Shown here: piece by piece, positions 32,152 to 38,792 of the stretch
Layout of the letters: each line of letters begins with the position of its first letter
Numbering within the stretch: the stretch's first letter is position 1
From: Candidatus Cloacimonadota bacterium
Lineage (GTDB): Bacteria; Cloacimonadota; Cloacimonadia; Cloacimonadales; WRIO01
Length of the DNA stretch: 38,792 nucleotides
Reading direction: 5' to 3'
Assembly: GCA_029553545.1 (NCBI GenBank)
Contig: JAKPKU010000194.1
Location: 1-38,792 of the forward strand
Program-made: the position numbers and the translations under genes
Notes under the pieces: generated by a model
The model's input: the letters and a program-made list of their open reading frames with translations, nothing else
Databases searched by the model: none
What the model was told of the DNA's origin: nothing

Positions 32152-33096
32152 ATGAACAAAAAAGCTGTTTTAGCCTTAGGTGGAAATGCAATCATACAAG
32201 CTGGACAAAAAGGCACTATCACAGAACAATTCCACAATACACGCGAAAGTCTCGGTGGCATTGTCGAACTTATCAAGCAAGGTTACCAGTTAGCAATTAC
32301 TCACGGCAATGGACCGCAAGTTGGGAATATGCTCATTCAACAAATGGCTGGTATCGACAAAGGAATAGCACCTCTACCTTTAGGCGTTCTCAATGCTGCC
32401 ACTGAAGGAACTATGGGATATATGATTGAACAGAGCTTGCAAAATGCTTTACATAAGGACAATCTGAAAAAAGAAGTCATTACGATTGCAACACAAGTTT
32501 TAGTTGATAAAAATGACCCAAGTATCCAAAACCCCAGCAAACCAGTAGGTCCCTTCTATACAAAAGAAAAAGCAGAAGCAATGCAAAAAGAATATGGTTG
32601 GACTATTGTTGAAGACGCTGGCAGAGGGTATAGACAAGTAGTACCATCACCTATCCCAAAAGAGATCATCCCCTTCAAAACAATCAAAAGCCTTGTTGAA
32701 GATGGCAAAATAGTCATTGCCTGCGGTGGCGGTGGCATACCTGTTTATCGTGAAGCAGATGGCACACTCGAGGGTATCGATGCTGTGATAGATAAAGACT
32801 TTGCTTCAGGTTTGTTAGCAAAAGAAATAGATGCTGATTTATTAGTAATTTTAACAGGTGTTGACCGTGTTGCAATCAATTTTGGCAAAGAAAATCAAAT
32901 TGAACTTGAGTCGATGACAGTTGAAGAAGCAAAAAAATACTTAGATGAAGGTCAATTCCCAAAAGGTTCTATGGGACCAAAAATTAGTGCTGCTATTCGC
33001 TTTATCGAACAAGGTGGCAATAAAGTCCTGATTACTTCTATCGAGCGAATTGTTGACGCTTTTTCTGGCAAAACAGGTACTTTGATAATTAAGTAG
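32152..33096 (+). CDS. arcC: Carbamate kinase
   Basis: A 314-residue amino-acid-kinase-fold enzyme that makes ATP from carbamoyl phosphate and ADP, releasing carbamate. Signature stretches are LALGGNAIIQAGQKGT, THGNGPQVGN, AGRGYRQVVPSPIPKEI, CGGGGIPVY and GSMGPKISAAIRFIEQGG. Length is normal. In arginine or purine fermentation it yields ATP, but neither arcA nor arcB nor any purine-degradation gene is nearby, so the carbamoyl-phosphate source is not shown. GGAGG precedes the ATG, and a strong terminator follows at 33121. Confidence 0.95.
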   Translation: MNKKAVLALGGNAIIQAGQKGTITEQFHNTRESLGGIVELIKQGYQLAITHGNGPQVGNMLIQQMAGIDKGIAPLPLGVLNAATEGTMGYMIEQSLQNALHKDNLKKEVITIATQVLVDKNDPSIQNPSKPVGPFYTKEKAEAMQKEYGWTIVEDAGRGYRQVVPSPIPKEIIPFKTIKSLVEDGKIVIACGGGGIPVYREADGTLEGIDAVIDKDFASGLLAKEIDADLLVILTGVDRVAINFGKENQIELESMTVEEAKKYLDEGQFPKGSMGPKISAAIRFIEQGGNKVLITSIERIVDAFSGKTGTLIIK

Positions 33097-33120
33097 TAAA
33101 CTTTATTTCTATAGATTTTG

Positions 33121-33146
33121 AGGTGGCAATATTGCCACCTTTTTTT
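33121..33146 (+). terminator. Strong rho-independent terminator after arcC
   Basis: AGGTGGCAATATTGCCACCT is a perfect 20-bp palindrome (33121-33140) followed by T's to 33146. It ends the yjbQ-MATE-arcC transcript. Confidence 0.9.
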
Positions 33147-33496
33147 GTGTAAATTGAGTAATCATTATCATATAAAAAAAGCATAAACAACAAACCATTT
33201 TTTCTTGTAAAATGTCCAATACATTCCCTTTTGATTCCTATAATAATACCTTTCATTCTCCAAGATAGCAAGGGGAATGTCAAGGGAATCATATGGATAA
33301 ACATTTGATAAATTGTCATATACAACAATGATGAGAATGTTTTCAAAAAGAGAGTAAATTAGAACCGACAATTGGTTTTTTATACTCATTTTTTGACATT
33401 TTAAAAAGTAAAATGTGATAATATTCAAGCTGTTTTTTTACAAATAGCTTTGCTTTTTTTGTGCAATATTCACAATCTAAAATTATTATTGTCGCA
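33147..33496. other. Convergent intergenic region holding repeat copy 3
   Basis: About 350 bases between the arcC terminator and the minus-strand C25 gene terminator. Apart from repeat copy 3 (33221-33299), no promoter or gene is convincing; short minus-strand ORFs run across the repeat and lack family similarity I can see. Confidence 0.6.
33221..33299 (+). repeat. Nested palindromic intergenic repeat, copy 3
   Basis: Plus-strand copy of the 79-bp element; core 33255-33280 identical to copies 1 and 2. Inner hairpin: CATTCTCC (33254-33261) and GGGGAATG (33272-33279) with a 10-nt loop. Outer left arm ACATTCCCTTTTGATTCC (33221-33238) is nearly complementary to the right arm from 33274. Unlike the other two it lies between convergent genes, which argues against a promoter role. 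Confidence 0.9.
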
Positions 33497-33530
33497 TAAA
33501 AAAAGGCTGGCACATTTTACGTACCAGCCT
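33497..33530 (-). terminator. Terminator of the C25/M14-like operon
   Basis: AGGCTGG (33504-33510) and CCAGCCT (33524-33530) form a perfect 7-bp stem; on the minus strand it is followed by a run of T's (plus-strand A's 33498-33504). It lies 25 nt after the C25 stop. Confidence 0.85.
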
Positions 33531-33554
33531 GGAATCTTTTATATATTGTTGAAA

Positions 33555-36500
33555 TTACTTCATCAATATCATTTTCTTCATCATTTGACCATTCTCATGA
33601 GTAAGCTTATAGAAGTAAATACCTGAGGATACTTGTTTACCTTGATCATCAAGTCCGTTCCACACAGCTTGGTGAGAGCCGCTTGTATAATGTGAGTTTG
33701 TAAGAGTCTTCACTTTTTGTCCTTTAATATTAAAGATATCTAAGCTGACATTTCCTTCGCTTGGCAGATCAAATGCGATTGTAGTGGTTGGGTTAAATGG
33801 ATTAGGGTAATTTTGATGCAATTTTAGGCTAATAGGGTTCATAATATGATCATCATTGCTTACATAATTATCTGGCGCATTGGTGGTGAATTTGATAGCC
33901 AAACCACCAGTTAAAGGTGATGCTGTTGCAGGATAGATATTTGCATAAGTATAAAGCACGCCGTCATTTTGTAAGTGATTTTCAATACCTACTGTAGCAT
34001 AGTTATTGGAAGATGCAGGGTTGTCAATAGTATGATATTGGAAAACAATATCGCCATCGTTGTCATTCTTTGGGTAAAGTATGATTTGGAATTTTTCTAA
34101 TGAGCTATTATTAAAGCCATTATAAGTATCTTTCCAATCGATAATAAATCTATTATTCGCTTGATCGTGGTAGTATCTGACTTTGACATCATCCCAAGTG
34201 GTTGGTGCTGTCATTAGCCCTTTTAAGTCATCCCAATATGGTGCCAACATTGCATATGGACCTAATGCAGAAGGAATACTCCAGTTGGTAAAGTCATTTT
34301 GCCAAGTAGTTCCAAATGATGCCCAGCCATTGGAGCAGACAGTCATACTATTATAATCTTTGCCATAATATTTAAATGTAATAGGTAGATTGATCGTAGC
34401 AGATTCATCATCTTTAAGAGACATAGTTGTCGCTGAATTATCGAGCTCAACCCAATTATAGACTGGGGCTTGAGAATAATTTGTATCATTGCTATCATAA
34501 GCAAAGTACCCGTATTTATCAGGACCAGTTGGAGCAGTATTACTTACATTGCCGATAGTTACAAAGAAATATGCACGTGCGATTTTGCCATCACTTGTAG
34601 TAAAATCAGCATAGAATTGAGCGTTTCTTCCCACATAGCAATCGCTTTGTACAGTAAGATCAAAGTTTATATCAGCAGCATTTCCACTAATAATATTACT
34701 TACAGGAATAGGTGTTGCGCTACAGCTGACAGCGTCTGTCATTGGATTAATTACTACACTAAGGTTTTCTGCATTGAGGGAGCTAATATTCTTAGCAGTT
34801 ATCTTGATCGCTCTTGTCTCTCCAGGATTGATAATGCCGTTATTTCCAACTACTTCTACAGCTGATATTTCAAAAGAAAGTCCACCAATAATAGAGATAA
34901 ACTTGCTAATATTATTTGTACCAAAATTCAAAGTAAAGGTTTCTACTGTTTGATCTGGGCATTCATCTGCAATATTTACAGTAATAGAAGCTGTTTGAGT
35001 ACCACCAGCAGGAACATTTCCAAAGTCTAAAGTATTCGCAGAAAAGCTTGTATAATCTGATGCAGCGCTTATATTAGCTGTAGCATTATTAATTGCTGTA
35101 TTACCATAGTTTTTCACAGTGACTTCTAATGTAGAGCTTTGACCAGATAGAATCTGTCCATTTGCAAATTCATGAGACACGATACCCAGTCCGCCAGTGT
35201 GATTCACAGCTATATTTTGAACAATAGGCAGGTAGTTTTTAGCTGTGATAGTAACTAATACATTATCCCCATCATTATCGTCAATTGGTAAAAATGCATA
35301 CCCGTCGGTAATTCTGGCATAAGTGTAATTATTATTATCTTTCGTAGCTGTAACATAGCCATGGCTTATACCTGGTACTTGAATTTCGAGGTGATGAACA
35401 TTCTCATTGATATTTGTGGGTAAATTATGAGTGATAGTCTTTGGATTGAGTTTCCAAAGGCTGAGAGCGGGATCGCTGAGCATATTGTAGATTTTAAAAT
35501 AAAAAGGTACATTTTCACTATTGCCCTGTGCATTGGGGAAATTATTATATACTTCAAGCTTACCGCGCATCACAGTTGTACCGAAGATTCGTGCATATTC
35601 ATCCATTACAGATCTAATCATACCTGATGAAATGCTATTATTTAAAGCGGTTGAAGTAAATAAAAAGCTTGGTCCAACAAACGCTACAGCACCATCTGGC
35701 TCTGTGGCAGTTCCTTTTGTCATCCAAACTTCACCAAAGCAAGGGTCATAATTGCTATTATCAAAATCACCATTATCACAGACAATTGAGTAGATAACAG
35801 GGGTTCTACCGCTATTATTTGTGGCATTAACATGATTGCGATAGAAGATAGGGAATTGCCAGCCATTGCCGCTTCCCCAGCCACGATAGGTGATATATTG
35901 AACACCGCTGTTAATTGAGTTGATAATTTGCTCAGTAAGGTATTCAGGAGATGTGCTACCACCTGATTCATTTTGATAGAAAACTGTATCTACTTGAGTA
36001 TAACCAGAAGCTTTAATCTTTTCATATATCCATCTTGAAGTATCAACAGGGCTTGTAGGAATTAAATTGCCAGAGGCATAGTTACCAGCCACGACTAAAG
36101 CCTTGTTTTGCCAATTATTGTTGTTAGCAACAGGAGCTCTTTCATAGCGAATTGTTTTACTGACAATTGTTTGTAACTCAGCTATGGAGTCAACACAAAA
36201 TCTACCTATCAGCATCTCTGGGAAGTAATCATTACCCTCAATCAGTCCATAATCAAGGTCAGTAGCACACACTTCAGGGTTGTCAGGAGCAGTCACATAA
36301 AATGTTGGAATCTTAAAATAGCTACTATTATTTGAGTCCCCGATGATTAACAAGTAGTCAGGTTTATTGATTGCCTCATTATAGTAATTTACAATTGCTT
36401 GCTTAATCTGCGTACTGGTAGGGCTTGCGCCAATGGTTTCTTTGTTGATCACATGAACGTCGAATCCACAAGCTTTTCTCCACTGCACATAAGAAGTTAA

Positions 36501-37097
36501 ATAATTATTTAGAGTATTATGAGAAATAATAACCATTGAAGGCTTTTTAATAGGAGAATTATGTAAATAAGAGTCTTGATAATTTGCTGCTAAGTGCTCG
36601 TACAAAGAGATGAAGCCCTCAGATACCTCATTTACTGTTTCAATTCTATCATAACCCTTGATACTCATATTAATTTTTTTGACTATAGAGTATTCATTGT
36701 TGCTTACTTGGAGGGGGCTAAAGGTCACAGTAAAGCCTCTCATCTCCTTAAAGATGAATTGATTTGTTATTTCAGCAAAAGCTGAATAATTGATGCTTCT
36801 ATTTTGTATAAGCTGCCCATTTTGATTGTAGCTTTCTATTTCCACACTCTGAATTTCGAGCTCTGCATTGTGGTATGGCAAGGCATAGGTCTTGCTTATC
36901 TTACATTCGTCAACCGTGCTTGAATGAGCTGTGTTCCAGTCTAAAAGCTTGTTTTCTAACTGTATTTTTACAACGTTATTTTGAGTTATTGCTTGATGAT
37001 TATAGAAATTAGACTGCATAGTTTGCTCATCGAGTTCGTATGCATTAATGCCTAAAATAAGCGTTAGCAGACTCATTATAAGACATAATCTCTTCAT
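33555..37097 (-). CDS. Gingipain-like C25 family secreted protein with T9SS sorting domain; catalytic His replaced by Trp
   Basis: A 1180-residue exported protein. Residues 1-19 are a signal peptide (MKRLCLIMSLLTLILGINA). A prodomain-like region precedes the C25 domain (about 185-545: PSMVIISHNTLNNYL, KPDYLLIIGDSNN, DYFPEMLIGRF). The Cys of the gingipain dyad is C440 in YSIVCDNGDFD. The position 33 residues before it, where gingipain RgpB has His (H211 to C244), is W407 in TYRGWGSGNGW, so the classic dyad is incomplete. Then come Ig-like/adhesin repeats, a beta-sandwich segment with FKYYGKDYNSMTVCSNGWAS, and a type A T9SS sorting domain (about 1090-1180, NYPNPFNPTTTI to MKKMILMK). It lies 20 nt after the M14-like gene in one operon; AAGGAG precedes the ATG. 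It may be an adhesin or a peptidase with altered chemistry. Confidence 0.9.
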   Translation of the reverse strand: MKRLCLIMSLLTLILGINAYELDEQTMQSNFYNHQAITQNNVVKIQLENKLLDWNTAHSSTVDECKISKTYALPYHNAELEIQSVEIESYNQNGQLIQNRSINYSAFAEITNQFIFKEMRGFTVTFSPLQVSNNEYSIVKKINMSIKGYDRIETVNEVSEGFISLYEHLAANYQDSYLHNSPIKKPSMVIISHNTLNNYLTSYVQWRKACGFDVHVINKETIGASPTSTQIKQAIVNYYNEAINKPDYLLIIGDSNNSSYFKIPTFYVTAPDNPEVCATDLDYGLIEGNDYFPEMLIGRFCVDSIAELQTIVSKTIRYERAPVANNNNWQNKALVVAGNYASGNLIPTSPVDTSRWIYEKIKASGYTQVDTVFYQNESGGSTSPEYLTEQIINSINSGVQYITYRGWGSGNGWQFPIFYRNHVNATNNSGRTPVIYSIVCDNGDFDNSNYDPCFGEVWMTKGTATEPDGAVAFVGPSFLFTSTALNNSISSGMIRSVMDEYARIFGTTVMRGKLEVYNNFPNAQGNSENVPFYFKIYNMLSDPALSLWKLNPKTITHNLPTNINENVHHLEIQVPGISHGYVTATKDNNNYTYARITDGYAFLPIDDNDGDNVLVTITAKNYLPIVQNIAVNHTGGLGIVSHEFANGQILSGQSSTLEVTVKNYGNTAINNATANISAASDYTSFSANTLDFGNVPAGGTQTASITVNIADECPDQTVETFTLNFGTNNISKFISIIGGLSFEISAVEVVGNNGIINPGETRAIKITAKNISSLNAENLSVVINPMTDAVSCSATPIPVSNIISGNAADINFDLTVQSDCYVGRNAQFYADFTTSDGKIARAYFFVTIGNVSNTAPTGPDKYGYFAYDSNDTNYSQAPVYNWVELDNSATTMSLKDDESATINLPITFKYYGKDYNSMTVCSNGWASFGTTWQNDFTNWSIPSALGPYAMLAPYWDDLKGLMTAPTTWDDVKVRYYHDQANNRFIIDWKDTYNGFNNSSLEKFQIILYPKNDNDGDIVFQYHTIDNPASSNNYATVGIENHLQNDGVLYTYANIYPATASPLTGGLAIKFTTNAPDNYVSNDDHIMNPISLKLHQNYPNPFNPTTTIAFDLPSEGNVSLDIFNIKGQKVKTLTNSHYTSGSHQAVWNGLDDQGKQVSSGIYFYKLTHENGQMMKKMILMK

Positions 37098-37117
37098 ATT
37101 AATTCTCCTTTAGTTTT

Positions 37118-38792
37118 CTATTTTAATAGTATTGCTTTTTTGGTTATAGTTTCATTATTATTAAATCTTAATTGGACAAAATATAAGCCAGAAGGTCTAT
37201 TTTGCGCATTCCAGGTAAATTGTTTGTTTTTGATTTGCGTATTGCTAAGTTCTTTTCTTTCTATTAATTGTCCCTTTATATTGAAAATCTTGATCTCTGC
37301 CGTGTCAACCTCTCTTGGAGTCTCATATTTCACATGTAAGACAGGGTTGAATGGATTAGGATAAATGCTTACTTTACTCTGTTCTGGTTTGATTACAACG
37401 TGATCATCGTTGGCAACACTTGAGACGCTTGCTGTAATTTGTATATTATCAATTTTCCAGCCAGGGTCTGTCAGCATTATATGATTTGCATTGCCTTCGA
37501 TGCCGTCTTTTAGTCTAAATCTCAAGTACAAATCATTTTCTATAAAATTATTTAATGATATTAATTCATGTTTCCAGCCAAAAGAATTGCCAGCAAACTT
37601 ATAGATTGAAATCCAATTCGCATCGTCATAAGATACCTCTACTGAGACAAAATCATTGTCCCATTCAGTATAAACTGAGTGCTCAAAGTGAAGATAAACA
37701 TCTTGCCCTGTATATCCGATCAGACTTAAAGGCGAAGACATAACAAGTGTGTAATCTGCATCTACATTGTAAAAACCATTGTCACTATAACTGTCTTTAA
37801 TAAAATAACTGTTATGTGTACTATCATTAACAACCAACCACGGGCCGTTCATTATCCAAAGGCAACACGTGCCCTCAAAGTCTTCGTAAAATATGTGATT
37901 GGTATAACCTGGTTCAAAGTGTAGATTATTATTTCCTGCTTGAATGTATATCGACCTTTTTATTGGTGCAAAGCCCTCTGTTATCAAGGTAAATTCATGC
38001 TGCCCTTCAAATGTTTCAATACTAATAGAACCATTGATTGAAATGATATCTTCAAACCCTTCTTGCTGCATTATTAAAGTGGATGAGAGATACTGGTCAT
38101 CATGAGACACTTCGATGTTGATAGTCGCAGGGCTTAATGGTTGTAACTCAATTTGAGTGGTGTTTTGTTGCTGATTATTAATAGTAAATTGCTGATATTT
38201 TGTAAGATATCCTTTTTTACTTACAATAAGATAATAAGTCCCTTCAGGAACAAAACGGTAAAATTTGCCATTTAGAGAATTGGATTTATTATTTTGAAAT
38301 GCTGTAGTATCAAGTCCGTCAATAGCAATATCGGCAGCAATTGGCTCTCGAGAAACACTATCTATCACTTGAACAATCTCAATTCCCGTTTCGAGTGGCG
38401 AGTTTTCATTATAATCAGTAAGCATATCAAAGAATTGATGTACAATTAATTTAAATATTTGTTTATTGTTTTGTATTTCATTAGGATCTGGCAAGATATA
38501 GTGTTGATCGTAAGAGATTGCAAAAGGAATAACACCATAATTCAAATAGAGCTCGTCAAGTAAGTTTCCATTCCTTCCCAAATTAGGACTTGCAGACCAG
38601 TTTTCACCAGCAATATCAGCCAATTTAGAGGTGAGGGTATACAGAGCTTGGTAATCGGGTGATTGTCTTACTTCAGCCCAATTATAGGGGAAATTGATCT
38701 CTCTCTGCATGAGCTCTTCTGTTAAATTAAAGAAACAAAAGTCAATCTTATAACTTTGTAAGAAATTCTTTAAAGCAGTAGTTTCACCTTCA
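37118..38792 (-). CDS. M14 carboxypeptidase-like secreted protein with T9SS sorting domain, N-terminus cut by window edge
   Basis: The frame is open to the window edge upstream of the internal Met at 38710, so the 5' part is missing. The visible N-terminal part (EGETTALKNFL, then INFPYNWAEVRQSPDYQALYTL and YILPDPNEIQ) resembles the end of an M14 zinc carboxypeptidase domain. The segment where the third zinc His is expected reads FFNLTEELMQ, and the usual catalytic Glu motif is not seen, so this may be an inactive homologue. Next come a carboxypeptidase regulatory-like domain (IEIVQVIDSVSREPIAADIA), a jelly-roll domain (FYEDFEGTCC to WKIDNIQIT), and a type A T9SS sorting domain (YPNPFNPVLHVKY to KKAILLK). 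The M14 call is moderate; the secretion signal at the C-terminus is clear. Confidence 0.75.
   Translation of the reverse strand, partial: EGETTALKNFLQSYKIDFCFFNLTEELMQREINFPYNWAEVRQSPDYQALYTLTSKLADIAGENWSASPNLGRNGNLLDELYLNYGVIPFAISYDQHYILPDPNEIQNNKQIFKLIVHQFFDMLTDYNENSPLETGIEIVQVIDSVSREPIAADIAIDGLDTTAFQNNKSNSLNGKFYRFVPEGTYYLIVSKKGYLTKYQQFTINNQQQNTTQIELQPLSPATINIEVSHDDQYLSSTLIMQQEGFEDIISINGSISIETFEGQHEFTLITEGFAPIKRSIYIQAGNNNLHFEPGYTNHIFYEDFEGTCCLWIMNGPWLVVNDSTHNSYFIKDSYSDNGFYNVDADYTLVMSSPLSLIGYTGQDVYLHFEHSVYTEWDNDFVSVEVSYDDANWISIYKFAGNSFGWKHELISLNNFIENDLYLRFRLKDGIEGNANHIMLTDPGWKIDNIQITASVSSVANDDHVVIKPEQSKVSIYPNPFNPVLHVKYETPREVDTAEIKIFNIKGQLIERKELSNTQIKNKQFTWNAQNRPSGLYFVQLRFNNNETITKKAILLK

Noticed and set aside
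33089-33428. Two minus-strand ORFs of 85-86 codons in the arcC/C25 gap
   Set aside because: They run through the arcC terminator palindrome or the repeat, have no ribosome site, and show no family motifs.
34470-34865. 131-codon plus-strand ORF inside the C25 gene
   Set aside because: Antisense to the repeat-rich adhesin part of a clearly coding gene, with no ribosome site or motif.

Overview
The window looks like a chromosomal segment from an uncultured, anaerobic, AT-rich Gram-negative-type bacterium of the FCB group. The best guess is the phylum Cloacimonadota; this is inferred, not proven. Supporting signs are two secreted proteins ending in type IX (Por) sorting domains with the NYPNPFNP-type motif, a gingipain-like C25 protein, an alternative GlmU-family enzyme, an [FeFe]-hydrogenase-type gene set, and an EF-G of the AHIDSGKT type. 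No phage, insertion sequence, integrase or CRISPR array was found.

Layout. At 1-2598 (minus) lies a tight operon apbE - folE2 - M16 peptidase; the last gene runs off the left end. After a 0.65 kb divergent gap with a palindromic repeat, 3253-8827 (plus) is a five-gene redox operon: a small [2Fe-2S] protein, a HydS-like H-cluster/PAS sensor, a SpoIIE-type phosphatase, and NuoE/HydC and NuoF/HydB. It ends at a clear terminator with no catalytic hydA. At 9015-10250 is an NlpC/P60 hydrolase, convergent with the minus-strand pair fusA - divergent polysaccharide deacetylase (10247-13353). A second gap with the same repeat precedes a long plus-strand run (13869-21344): a flavin-type oxidase, a Gx transporter, PBP1A, a GT2 glycosyltransferase, a GlmU-like protein, RicT/PSP1 and RlmN. 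Then come a periplasmic double-parvulin/TPR chaperone with its terminator, alaS and tRNA-Thr(CGU).

At 26592-30182 (minus) is a three-gene operon of secreted proteins without assigned function: an unknown, an unknown N-terminus plus PKD, and an NTF2-like protein. Divergent from it (30360-33096, plus) are yjbQ, a MATE transporter and arcC, closed by a perfect 20-bp palindromic terminator. The third copy of the repeat follows. The right end (33555-38792, minus) holds two T9SS cargo proteins: an M14-like carboxypeptidase relative cut by the window edge, and the 1180-residue C25 protein, in which Trp occupies the position expected for the catalytic His.

The most noteworthy items are the approximately 79-bp nested palindromic repeat found three times in intergenic DNA, the hydrogenase sensor/phosphatase/HydBC operon without hydA, the C25 His-to-Trp change with exact gingipain spacing, the unassigned three-gene secretory operon, and a possibly structured intergenic stretch after tRNA-Thr. 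All family calls come from reading motifs; no database search was run.
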